A stretch of 64,000 nucleotides of DNA from positions 192,208,501-192,272,500 of the forward strand of contig CM075669.1 in the NCBI GenBank assembly GCA_037962975.1, written 5' to 3'. Below the pieces are notes generated by a model that searched no databases, was not told the origin of the DNA, and saw only the letters and a list, made by a program, of their open reading frames with translations. How positions within the stretch are numbered: the stretch's first letter is position 1; the number at the start of each line of letters is the position of its first letter. Source of the DNA: Clitoria ternatea. Its lineage: Eukaryota; Streptophyta; Magnoliopsida; Fabales; Fabaceae. This document shows, piece by piece, positions 34,883 through 46,836 of this stretch. The translations under genes were made by a program, and so were the position numbers.

Positions 34883-37379
34883 AATCCCAAACTAACAAGA
34901 AATGACCCAACTCTCAAAGGGTACCTTAAAATTTTTGAAATCTTGTAGGCAAACTTCAAAGCAACTACTTCTCATTGACGGATGACCAAAACTCGTGGCC
35001 AAAGAAGATATCAAGCCTCTCAATCTCCACTCCAAAAGAAAAAGGAGAACAATAAAGGAAGCCAAGATTATGATGACTCATTATACATCTAGAAGGTACC
35101 ACTCAAAACAAGGAAATGAACAAGAAGCTTCAAGGTGACTAACACAAATTGGATTACACCAAGACAAAATCCAATGTACATCACTAAAGGTGATACAACG
35201 AAAAAGTGTAAGTGCTTATCATACAATTTATGGCAATACTAATTCATAATGAATCTTGATATGTGAAAATCTAGCCTTGATTTGATATGTGAGTTTGAGC
35301 ATGAAAGGTGCTAAATTTTGAGATGGATGGATGAATAACTTTAAAACCCCTTAAATTCGTTAAAATCTTAGGATCAATGATGTATGTGCATATCCTTATG
35401 ACTTTGATTTAAATGTTTTTCAATAAGTTTGATAAATGATTGCTTGGATAACATGTTTTAATTCCATGAAAAACTTAAAATTAAAGTTGTTTGCATCCAT
35501 GTGTGATAGGAAGGATTGAAACATCAAAATGTTGAAATATTAAATCTTGATGCTTAGATTCAAAGTCTTAATGATGTATGAACTCTTAATGATGTATGAA
35601 GTCTTAAATGATGCATGAACTCTTGATTATATATGAATTCTTGGATGATGTATGTATGAATCCTTGATAACGTTTGAATTCTTAATGATGCATGAATTTT
35701 TGATTAAATATGAATTCTTGATGATGTATCATTTATTGAACAAGAGATATGTTGTTTAACTAGTGGTATCTAAGTGACAAACATCTTCCTTTAACAAAAT
35801 GGTATCAATTGAATTAGTAAGAGGAAGAGATCACGGGGACATAATCTTGATTATGCTTATACTCGTTATTACTGCCACTATGCTTTGATAATAAATACAT
35901 ATATTGTGTGTACAAGTGGTATCTATGCTTTGATAATTTATGCATAATTTGTTTTAACAAGTGGTATGTCATATAACTTTCCTAACAAGCAAGTATCTTT
36001 TCATAACAAGTGGCATTAAACTTCATATCAAGAAAATGTTATGACAAGTTGCTTATGACAAATTTTAAAGTTGTTTCAAGTTAGGACTATGTTATGCTTA
36101 TATGACTTACAAAGCTGTCAATCTTAGGCAAAATATTTTCTATTCAATTATATGTTATTTTTGAAAAAGTCTAAGAGAAAGTATGTATGCTCTATGTATG
36201 TTATAACAAGTGATTGCCTAGACCTTAATGACTAGTAACATCATAGGCATGAACAAAAGAGTTTAATGTTAAATATCTATGCATCATGGTATATTAAGAG
36301 ACAATGCATGAAATGTTAAGAAACAATGCATGATATGATAAGTGATAATGCATGACATGATCTTCCTTAATACACCATGCTTGAGCAATTGGTATCTATC
36401 TTGATTGACTTTATAATTCTTATCTACACCGTATGTTTGATGATGCATAATATTAACTGTGAAAAGAAATTTGAAAGTATTGCATCATGAAGTTTGAAAA
36501 GAATAATTGATTGAATCAAGAATGATGTATGCTTGAATGATAACAATCTTGTGCTAAATGCTTAAATGTTAATAATTGATATCAAGAGCTTAAATTGGCA
36601 AATCCATTAAGTGGTATTATACATAGCATCAAGATAACAAGTGGTATGACATATATGTTATGGAAAATTGATTATATGACTTGCATTATAGCCGCACCAT
36701 AACCATGATATGATTCTGTGACTTATCTTTAAGTGCTGTAAATGATCTATGCCAAATGTATTCTCTTGTACAATCATATGCTTTTAAATAAATGACATAC
36801 GTGCCATAGGTAAATGCTTGACTAGACCTATATGTAACATTATAGGCATAAGTTAAGAAGAGAATATTTGAGATAAAAAGGTCATAGAAAAAAATTATAT
36901 ATTGGCATATGTTATAATACAAATGCATGAGTAAGCCAATAAGCTGTATTAATCATTCCACTGTTGCTCTGATACCTAGATATAAGCAAAATTGCATTAA
37001 CAAGTGGTATAGACAATGAACTAGAAATAGGTAGACCATGTACTGTTAAAAGAAAACAAGTTGTATATATCACTTCATCACTGCTCTGATACCCAGATAT
37101 AAGTATACGTTTTTTTTGAAAAATCTTCTCTGTAACTGCTTTGATACCTAGAAATGCATCATTATAACTTAAATGATTAACAAGTGAATTTTATATGTAA
37201 GTGGTATCTAACTTTTGAGTGGTATCTATTTATATTGTGATATCTATTGTTTCAATAAGTGGTATCTATTAAAAGGAGGAGATCATATGCTTAAAAAGTA
37301 AACAAATGGTATCAAACTTGATCAAATTGTTATAATTGGTTTCACACGTTAATAAGTGGTATATTTTTACAAGTGATAT
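34883..37379 (+). other. pol-less interior with PBS-like motifs
   Basis: No pol frame. AAGTGGTATC-type motifs recur (for example 35761, 35913, 35958, 36638, 37001, 37200, 37257), and the inverse GCTCTGATACC occurs near 36967 and 37082. They resemble the LTR-PBS junction AACAAGTGGTATCAGAGC. Short tandem text is described separately. Small frames such as 36686-36928 are not credible. Confidence 0.65.
35566..35730 (+). repeat. about 20-bp imperfect tandem repeat
   Basis: Repeats of GAACTCTTAATGATGTATG and variants, eight or nine units with variable length. Noncoding. Confidence 0.7.
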
Positions 37380-38434
37380 CAATTACAGTAGTAAGGGGGA
37401 GCATACATATGAACAATTATCCTTGATTTCATTTCTCTATGATTATGCTTATGGAACTTATATTTATAATTTTATTTCTACTCTCCTATATGCTTACTTG
37501 GAAGAATATCCTTGTGTGTTTGATAATGCCAAAAAAAGGAGAAGATTATGTGCTTATTTGAAATAGTTATGTGCCTACCATAATTGAGAAAATTACTTGT
37601 TTACTTATATTTTGACTAATTAACAAATGTGCTAGTAATAATAACAATCAAGAGAACTATATGTGTGCTTAATTGAAAAGAATCATGTGATGCTTACCAT
37701 ACTTGAAAAGTGATATTAATTACATGATTAAAAATCATTTAGCAATCAATTACATGATTAAGGGAGAGATATTATCTTGCATGATATAATATGATCTTTT
37801 TAACAAGTGGTATTTTCCTTAATTATGACTATGTATGATCCTACATTAACAAGTGGTATCAATTGGCATTTATTACATTAATTAAGGGGAAAATACATAA
37901 AAGAGATGATTGTCATTAATTTATCTTTCTGTGATTAATATTGGTTTATAGCACTTATCTTTACTTTGAATTCTACTCTCTTATGCATATTTTGTTTTTG
38001 ATGATGCCAAAGGGGGAGAGAATTATATGCCTACTTGATTAAGAAAATTATATACCTGATAAATGAATTATGTGGTTGATTATTGACTCTAGATATTAAC
38101 ATGTGGTATGCAATAAAATGGTATAACATCAATCAAATCCATAATTGGTATCTATTGCATGAGTAAGAGGGAGAATTACTCTAAAGATCAAAAGTAGTAA
38201 TTGGTATCTAAATGCATCAGTAAGGGGGAGCTGTTTGTTTGTCAAAATCATGAGCTATAACTGTTATAAAACTAACACCCCAAGAGATGAACATCTGTTG
38301 TCATCATCAAAAAGGGGGAGAATATGTTTATATGTTGAAACAGGTTTTGATATTGACAAACATAGACTCAAGCACGAAGAACGCATTAGCAATGCATATG
38401 TAACATTAGCTGTCATCATCAAAAAGGGGGAGAA
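37380..38434 (+). other. multiple PPT-like motifs before 3' LTR
   Basis: At least seven purine motifs resembling the true PPT: AGTAAGGGGGAGC near 37390, AATTAAGGGGAAA near 37880, CCAAAGGGGGAGAG near 38008, AGTAAGAGGGAGAA near 38164, AGTAAGGGGGAGC near 38219, CAAAAAGGGGGAGAA near 38308, and the terminal AAAAAGGGGGAGAA at 38421-38434. Several follow a GGTATC motif by 20-30 bp. Multiple PPT copies ahead of the 3' LTR are a known trait of Sireviruses. Confidence 0.8.
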
Positions 38435-40445
38435 TGTAATTGGGTAAAATTTTGATAATGACAAGCATGATGACAAAGGTAAAGCACAAACATAAAAAAT
38501 GCACATGAACAAGAAATGAATGTGCTTGATGAACAACAAAGGGAAAATGTGGTTGATAAAGACATGACATGAACAATGATCAAGAATAAGGACTGGATGC
38601 AAAATATGAACAACTAAGGGAAAATATGATTAGCAAAAATTATGACATGGATCAGATTTATATGTTTGAATTATTTGAAGGTACAGTGCAATGAATCAAT
38701 TCATAGAAATGACAAATCTATTCATGCACTCTCATGAATCAATTCATGGAAATGGCAAATAATCTATTCATGCGCTCTTATAAATCAATTCATGGAAATG
38801 GCGAATCTATTCATGCACTCTCATGAATCGATTCATGGAAATGGCGAATCTATTCATGCGCTCTTATGAATCAATTCTTGGAAATGGCGAATCTATTCAT
38901 GCATCTTTAGGAATCGATTCATGCATTCAAGGAATCGATTCAAGCTTAAAGGAATCGATTCATGGCCTATTAAAAGCGTGGGAATCGATTCAGAAGACAT
39001 AGGAATCAATTCATGGCCTATTAAACGCGTAGGAATCGATTCAGAAGACATAGGAATCGATTCATGGGCTATTAAATGCCTGGGAATCGATTCAAAGGAC
39101 ATAGGAATCGATTCATTACTTTGGGAGTCAATTCTTCCTTTTTGGGAATCGATTCATACATAGGAAAAAGCATGGGAATCGATTCAGCACTGGAGGAATC
39201 GATTCATGCAGTGTATTTTTGACAAAATTAAAGGCAGAAAAATCAAAGGAATCGATTCATCATTTTGGGAATCGATTCATGTCATGAAAAGCAACACTTA
39301 GTGATTTCTGGAAGTTTAATTTACACGTTGGATTTTCAAGAAATCGAATATGCCAATTTATAGATTCAAGGTCAGGAAATTTGCGCACGGAAACAAGGAA
39401 CCTAAATCATGGATTGATTTAGGGAAATTTGCCTCAGAAGGAATTAGAAATTGGAAACCCCTTGCTTTTGATTGCTATAAATAGAGAAGAGGTGAAGAGG
39501 CAGAAACACACCAACGGAGAAGCATTTCCTCTGTTTTCTTTCTTCCTTCCTCTTCGTTGCCTATTCTCTTTGTTTACTTCATTGGAAAATTAATTCTTTG
39601 AGAATTTATTTTAAGAGAGAAAAATATTTTTGAGTGAGCTTAAATTTGTATATCCTCTCTGTGAGAGTTAGTATTATTGTGTGAGAGCTTCAAGTTGTAT
39701 ATCTACTCTATTAAGAGAGAAAAATCTTGTAAATCAAACTCTAAAATTCTGAGGGTTTTAAGGTTGGGGTTCAACCTTGGTTATTGAGAGATTGTGAGAT
39801 TGGGTGGGTTGCCCTTTGCTTGTGAGGATTGAGTTCTTGAGTGTAGAACACTAGGAGACAATTGCTCAAAGCTTGTAATCTCAAATTCTCAATAGTGGAA
39901 ATCCTTCAAGTGGGTTGCTTAAAGGCGAGACATACACCGGGGTGGTGGAACTCGTTATATTGATTTGCAAATTCTCTTTTTCCTTAAACTCCTTATTATT
40001 ATGAATTTAATTTACATGCTAAAATATTTATATCTAATTGGTATGCTGAAATTGCTTAAATTAAATCCTTAAATTAATTGACTTAAATCTTGTTGGATTT
40101 AATTATTACATAAGTGAGTTGAATATTATTATTAATAACTTGGTAAATTAATTATGCTTAATTAATTTGTTAGAAATTGATTAAGTTAAATTTGTATTGG
40201 AATTAATTATTGCATGCCAAGTATTTCAAGAATTGCTTAAACTAATAACTTTCCTTGTTTATCAAAATTAATTCTTGAATATTGTATCTTCAACTCAAAG
40301 TATTTTAGTATGATATATGCTTCATAATTATTATCTCTTTATATTGCATCATTTGTATATTACTAACTATTTTCAAAGGGATTCCACAAAAAAATTTGAA
40401 ATACTCAATTCACCCCCCTCTTGAGTATTAAGGCCTTGGCTAACA
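38435..40445 (+). repeat. 3' LTR of Sirevirus-like element
   Basis: 2,011 bp, TGTAATTGGG to CTTGGCTAACA, then the TSD GTGCA. TATAAATA at 39476-39483. It diverges from the 5' LTR by scattered substitutions and small indels. Confidence 0.92.
38826..39282. repeat. GAATCGATTC palindrome array, 3' LTR
   Basis: Again fourteen AATCGATT copies by my count, though not every copy is at the position seen in the 5' LTR: some have decayed to AATCAATT in one LTR and not in the other. Confidence 0.93.
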
Positions 40446-40805
40446 GTGCATCCTTCCATACAGCAACTAATTGATGTCCAGTGGGGAGACCTCCATACTT
40501 TCAAAATCCTCCATAAAAACTAACCCACCAAGGGCATAACCACAAGTAGCAGAGATCATGTCTTCTGAAATCTCAATCTTTCTTCCTTTGAGGCTTCCAT
40601 AGATGACAAACCTCTTCTTATCCACATGAACAGTCTTCCAAAATTCTAAGACCAGGGAAGGAGAGTATGGTTCTCTATCTATGCAGAAATAACTCTTGCC
40701 AAGACCTTCTAGTTCTTTTGTAACATCGTGACTATTAAGTTTGTGATGCTCAGGGTCAAAGAAAAAAGATTCAACAATGTCTTTAACCGAGAAGGAATTA
40801 GCCAT
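40446..40805 (-). pseudogene. Sirevirus-like env-like gene, N-terminal part
   Basis: Start of a minus-strand frame: MANSFSVKDIVESFF, then a well-kept segment (EPYSPSLVLEFWKTVHV; GRKIEISEDMISATCGYA) up to a stop at 40467, shortly before the insertion point. The fold resembles the plant 'putative transposon protein' domain found in env-like frames of LTR elements (family assignment from memory). The message would continue at 31652 and 30148 had the two insertions not occurred. Confidence 0.65.
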
Positions 40806-41236
40806 TACAAAGAAGAAATTTGAGGAAGAAGAAAGGTTTTAGGGTTTTGGAAGAGAGGGTTTTTCACAAAGAGAAAGCAAGGAGAGGGAAAACTCAATAG
40901 TTAGAATAAAGGAAGGAAAGATGAAAAGATGTGTATTTAAAAAGGGAAAAACTATTCAAATGAAAGGAGAGAGAAAAATGGTTCAAGTGACAGTTACACA
41001 AATACCATTAACTTTGCCATGTGGGATGTTTTAAAGTTAATGCCCTAAAAGAAATCAAATAGTTAAGACAAAAAAAGGTCATTCCATATTAATTAACCTC
41101 TCAATATATAGGAAGAACAGTCCTAGCTCTTATGTGTTAAGCATGATCATACTTGTGCAAACAATAAATATATTTATCATGTATTCATACAGACTTCATA
41201 TTTAAAGAATGTAAGCAGATTTTAATAAATGACAGT
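40806..41236 (-). other. pol-to-env spacer of Sirevirus-like element
   Basis: No frame. Read on the minus strand it is pyrimidine-rich just before the env-like ATG. It ends at GACAG (41232-41236), the left TSD of the solo LTR. Confidence 0.5.
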
Positions 41237-41280
41237 GTAACATCCTGAATTTTTGAAAATAATTTATTAAGGATCAGTGA

Positions 41281-42260
41281 GGAATTTCCGAGTGAAATTC
41301 CGAGTGAATATTGTTGGAAATAAGCTATTCCGAGTGAAATGGTACGATACCGAGTGAAAATAAAAGTAATTCCAAGTGAAAAGGGGCTCAGACTTCGAAT
41401 GAGCACCTTTCGGGCAAATACGCTCTTAAATTTTATGTTTCCAAGTGAAACATGATCGAGAGAACTACTTCCGAGTGTATAGGAAGTTAAGATACTTTCG
41501 AGAGTAAGAAGTTAAGATACTTCCGAGTGTTGAAAAGTTGAGATACTTCCGAGTGTAGGGAAGTTAAGCTGTTTCCGAGTGGAGCATCTCCGAGTTGTGT
41601 AACTTTCCAAGTGAGGTGTCTCCGAGTATGACACTGCCGAGTGGGACGACACCGAGTGAGACGTTTCCAAGTGGGACAATGTCAAGAGACATTCTGGTTT
41701 CCGAGTGGTATGGCACCGATTGAGAATGAGTCTTTTCCAGGAAAGGTGCTTCTGGACAGAAAGACTTCAACTTCGAATGAGTATATTCCAAGTGAATAGC
41801 TATCGAGTGGATAATATCCGAGTGGTGAGTTCCCAAGTGGTGAACCTTCATTGAATTCGTGCTCGGGTGTTTTAAAGAGTTGCTGAGAGCTTATACTCGG
41901 GTTTGTCATAGAGATTGACTTTGACCCCGAGTGATCCTTTCAAGTGGAAAGATTCCGAGAGAGGACTGAACCTCGATTCCGAGTAATAATTTTGAATGAA
42001 AGACTTTCGAGTGACGTAAGTGAAGGCTTTGACTCAGACAGAAATAAATATAACCGAATAAGTTATTTCTAAAGGTATTTCCGAGTGATATATTTTCGTG
42101 TGGGACATTTCCGAGGAAGGAAAGCTGAATGTTTCATGGGATGAAACCATTCCGAGTGAATTTCTTCTGAATGAAGGAATTCTGAACGGACAGAGGCTAT
42201 GTTGAATCCTCTCGAAAAGATGTGCCCAGAATACTAAAACCGAGTTGGAACATACTGAAA
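41281..42260 (+). repeat. CCGAGTG word array in solo LTR
   Basis: About 30 copies of CCGAGTG and close variants (CCAAGTG, TCGAGTG, CCGAGAG), all on the plus strand. Open stretches on the minus strand (41564-41909, 42034-42342) are by-products. Confidence 0.85.
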
Positions 42261-42632
42261 ACGAGTCAGAATTAATAATCACTTCAATTATTGGGGCGCA
42301 GATTCTTTCTCCTGATTTTGCTAAGTGGTGGACCCTTTCCATAATCCTATCCTCTTTTATTTTATTATGTTGTTTTGTCCTTATATTCTAAGTGCGTGTA
42401 TCAGTGCTTAATCTACTCACTTATTCAATTCGTTTATGTCTTTTTCATGAACGAATTATGTCAAATCCTATTATTAGACTAGCTTGGAATTATGTGAGTG
42501 TCAACATCACCTTTAATCTTTTCTTTTCCAATCATCATTGGAAATTATCGATAAAAAGAGGAGACCAATCTTCATTCTTCTCTTAATGTGAAACTTGGTA
42601 AGAGCTTTGAGAAAGAAAGTTGTGGACTGTGC

Positions 42633-42766
42633 AGAACTGAAGTTCCAGTTGGAATTTGTGTACTGTGGTCGAATATAGCTTGAGGAACTCCTTACTTCCA
42701 GAACTGAAGTTCTAGTTGGAATTTATGTACTGTGGTTGAATATAGCTTGAGGAACTCCTTACTTCC
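42633..42766 (+). repeat. 67-bp tandem duplication
   Basis: Two copies starting AGAACTGAAGTTC at 42633 and 42700, differing at a few bases. Confidence 0.88.
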
Positions 42767-43679
42767 AGGTAGGGGGAGTGTTACATCTTAAATGCATGGT
42801 TTATGAACGGATTTGGGATAATATTAAATCCTGAATATGAATATAATATGTGTGATATATCTGTGATATATCTGTGATATTTCCGTTTATATGATATTGA
42901 TGTTGATATGTGATTGATAAGGATGATATGAATGTTATTCATGAATTTTTCATGATATATGAATGCATGGAATGCTTATATGATGAACAAATATGAAATA
43001 TATTATGTGGTTTCGAGGATTCCACAAAAGACCTTGGGTGGGACTCAAGGCAAACCTCTTGAGCGGGGCTCGAGGTTTAGCCCGTGACACTACCGTTGTC
43101 GCTGGGAGTGATTGTGTCACATGAGAGGGCAAATAGTTTGGTACCAGTAAAACAGCCGGATCAGTTGAGAGCTGAGTTATGGCTCAGGGAGCCAGTGTTG
43201 CAACACAAATTAAAAGACTTAATAATGGATCCATTTGATTAAGCATATATTTGCATTGATATGATATTGAGAGTAATATGATGATTTGATCGGTTAATGT
43301 TATAAGGTTATATGATGTGTTTATGATTTATATATAGTTATGAATTGGACTTTTAATCTGATTCAATAACTATCATTTGATATGTTTATGCTCACCTTCT
43401 ACTGTTGTCATTTTTATAGTGGACATAGGACCCAGCAATGATGTGTGAGATCAGTCAGCCGATTGGAGCATTATGTATTTGTGTATTGTACATAATGCAC
43501 ATAGATGTTTGTAGTAGCCTTGGCCGGCTCTTATGTATACCGATTGTGAAACATTTGTAAACATTAAATGAGCCGGATGATGTAATGCTGACTGCTTTGT
43601 TATTTTAATTTGAAAATTCTGTTAAAATTTTCATTTATTTGTGAAAAATTTATTTGAAAAAATTGGGTGTTACAGACAG

Positions 43680-46600
43680 ACTTTTTAATTAATCAACATT
43701 TCTTAGATTTAAATTGTATTTAATAAAAGCAAACCTGGCCTCAGCTAAAGGCTTTGTTAGAATGTCTGCCTACTAATGGTCTGTATCTACAAACTTCATG
43801 TCCAAAATACCCTTTTGTACATAGTCTCTGATGAGTGATACTTCACCTCTATATGTTTGGCCTTGGAGTGTTGAATGGGATTCTTGGATAGATTTATGTC
43901 ACTTGTATTGTCAAAGAACATAAAGATCTCTTCTTCTTTGATTGAATAGTCTTCAAGTTGATATTTCATCCAAGGAAGTTACGAACAACAACTTGCTGCA
44001 GACATATATTCAACTTCTACAGTTGAGAGAGCAATTGAGTTCTGCTTTTTGACTTCCCCGGGAGATCAGACCTTGGCTAAGAAAGTGACATCCACCACTA
44101 GTGTTTTTTCTGTCTATTTTGTCCCCCATAAAATTTGAATCACAGTATCCAGACAAAAAGAACGAGTTTGTTCTTTTATAGAATAGCTCAAGGCTAGTGA
44201 TATCCACAAGATACCTTAAAATCCCCTTCACTGCAAACAAGTGTGATTCCTTAGTGTCTGATTGATATCTTGCACACATGCAGACACTAAACATTATATT
44301 TGGTCCGCTGGATGTGAGATACATAAGGGAACCAATCATTCCTTTGTAAGGTCTATTCCACTAATGTATTAAACTCATTTTTATTGATTATGCAATTAGG
44401 ATGCATGTTAGTGCTCATTGGCTTGGAATCATCCATTTTAAACTTTTTGAGCAGCTCCTTGATGTACTTTTGCTGATGGATAAAAATACTGTCATCAGTC
44501 TATTTGATTTGCAAGCCTATGAAGAATTTGAGTTCTCCCATCATACTCATTTCAAATTCAGCCTGCATTATTTTTGAAAACTCTTTGCATAAACTTATAT
44601 CAGTAGCACCAAAAATAATATCATCCACATAGATTTACATAATTATAAATTTTTTATGAGAGCTTTTTTTGAATAAGGTTGTATCAACTTTTCCTTTAGT
44701 AAAGCCTTTTGAATTAAAAAGGGAACTGATCCTGTTATACTAAGTTCTTGTGCTTGTTTTAGACCATTCAGTGCTTTACTCAGTTTAAAAATATGGTTTG
44801 GAAAAGAAATATCTTCAAAACCAAGGTGTTGTTTCACAAAAACTTCTTCAATAAACCCATTTAGAAAAGCACTCTTAACATTTATCCGATATAATTTGAT
44901 TCCTTTATAAGCAGAAAATGCAAGAAGTATCCTAATAGCCTCAAGTCTGGCTATAGGAGCAAAATTTTTAGTTAAATCTATACCTTCTTGCTGGTTGTAA
45001 CCTTATGCTCCTAATCTGGTCCTGTTTATGATAACTTTTCCTTCTTTGTCAAGGTTATTTCTAAACACCCATTTTGTTCTAATTATGCCCTTGTTCTTGG
45101 GTCTTGGGACAATGTCTAGACTTTATTCCCCTTAAACTGGTTCAGCTCTTCTTGCATAGCTATGACCTAGTATGTATCCTCTAGAGCCTCTATAACAGGT
45201 TTTGGTTTGAATTTAAATACAAGGGCAATGGATGGTTGATTGAGAAGCGTTGATCTGGTCCTAAATCTAGCTGCTTGATCTCCAATAATGAGGTTTGAAG
45301 GGTGATAAGCCTTGAACTTCCAATCTCTAGGCTTCTCAAGTTTAGACATTGACGGTAGTTGTTCAAATTCTTTATTTCTATCTTCTGTTGGTATTGATTG
45401 TGCAAGATCAGATTCTTACTGATCTTGTTCAGATTCTTGTTGTTGCACACCTATATCATCAAGTTCTAGATCTGTTAGTTTCCTGTCAGTCTCTTGAGGA
45501 TCATCAAACCTTACATGCATTGATTCCTCAATAGTCTGAGATCTTGTATTAAAAACTCTATAAGATTTTGATATGGTTGAGTACCCTATGAATATCCTTT
45601 TATCAAACTTAGAGTCAAATTTTCTAAGATGATCCTTTGTGTTGAGGATATAACAAGTGCACCCAAAGGGATGAAAATATGATATGTTGGGTCTTATTCC
45701 CTTCCACAATTCATAAGGAGTATTGTTCAGTATAGGCCTGATAAGAATTCTGTTTTGAATATAACAAGAAGTGCTCACAGCCTCTGCCTAGAAATATTTT
45801 GGAAGATCATTTTCACAAAGCATTGTTCTGGCCATGTCTTGTAAAGATCTATTTTTCCTTTCCCTAACACCATTCTGTTGAGGAGTTTTTGGAGAAGAAA
45901 AATCATGAGTTATGCCAGACTTATTGCATAATTTTTTAAAAACATCATTTTCAAATTCTTTGTCATGATCACTTCTTATTGTAGAAATACATAATCTTTT
46001 CTCATTCTGGAATTTCTTACAGAAAATCTTGAATACTTTCATAGACTCATGCTTGTAGGCTAGGAATTATACCCATGTCATTCTTGTGTAGTCATCAACA
46101 ATGACCAATCCATACTTTTTTCCTGTTAGACTCTGTACTTAAGAAGGACCAAATAAATCTAAAGGCAACAGTTCTAATGGTCTGGCTATGGAAACAACAT
46201 TTTTGTTTTCAAAAGAGGTTTTATGTTGTTTCCCTCTTTGGCATGCTTCACAAGGCAGGGAACTGTTAAAGGAAATTCTTGGCAGTCCCCTGACTTAGCC
46301 TTTCCTGTAAAGTTTTGAAATATATTTTAAACTAACATGCCCAAGCTTTTTATGCCAGATCCATCTCTCCTCAGAGTTTGAAAACAAACATGCTATATTT
46401 TGATCATTTAGATCATTCAAGTCAACCTTGTATGAGTTATGATGTCTGTTTGTACAAAAAAGTGTGGTTCCATGATGGTTAATGAGAGTACACTTTTCTT
46501 TGTTAAAAGAGACCTTGTACCCACTGTCACAAAATTGACTAAAGCTTAGTAGGTTATGTCTCAAACCTTCACCTAAATACATATTTTCAATAACAGGTGA

Positions 46601-46831
46601 ATAAACTTTACCAACTTTACCAGACCCTATGATCTTTTCAGTCTGGGTTCCTCTAAAGGTGACTGTTCCACCTTTAAATTGCTTTAGGTCTAGGAACATA
46701 GACCTTCTTCCTGTCATGTGATATGAGCATTCACCGTCCAGATACCAATACTGATGCTTCGTCTTTGTCTTTAAGCACATCTGCAATAGGAATGATCAAT
46801 GACTTTGGTACCCAAATCTTCTTGGGTCCTA
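43680..46831 (-). pseudogene. Sirevirus-like pol pseudogene
   Basis: Ty1-copia Pol on the minus strand. The protease relic is YLDGECSYHMTG near 46.74 kb, where the usual catalytic D-S-G reads D-G-E. GAG-pre-integrase follows (WIWHKKLGHVSLKYISKLY, 46.3 kb). The integrase core has LPLDLFGPS, RSDHDKEFEN and NGVRERKNRS, keeping D, D and E. Later come HPFGCTCYILN, RT and RNase H pieces (MIGSLMYLTSSGPNI and SGYCDSNFMGD near 44.1-44.3 kb) and a DILTKPL end near 43.75 kb. Many stops and frameshifts, densest in RT (44.4-45.2 kb). Confidence 0.85.
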
Positions 46832-46836
46832 CATGG

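Larger units (their letters stand above)
31653..40445 (+). mobile_element. non-autonomous Sirevirus-like copia element
   Basis: 8.8-kb element with a perfect TSD GTGCA (31648-31652, 40446-40450), two 2,011-bp LTRs, a tRNA-iMet PBS, a broken gag and a PPT, but no recognisable protease, integrase or RT. The Gag type (PPIFNGKDYASWKERMKIF) and the multiple PPT-like motifs point to the Sirevirus lineage. Inserted in the opposite orientation to the env-like gene it splits. Confidence 0.92.
41237..43674 (+). mobile_element. solo Ty3 LTR with CCGAGTG array
   Basis: 2,438 bp beginning TGTAACATCC and ending GGGTGTTACA, flanked by a perfect TSD GACAG (41232-41236, 43675-43679). The TGTAACA/TGTTACA termini suggest the Tekay/Del group. 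The first 1.1 kb is an array of TTCCGAGTG words, the same word as in the unrelated Tat/Ogre-like LTR. A 67-bp direct duplication lies at 42633-42766. AGGTAGGGGGAG directly before an internal TGTTACATC (42779) looks like a PPT-LTR junction, so a small composite element is an alternative reading. Confidence 0.82.
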
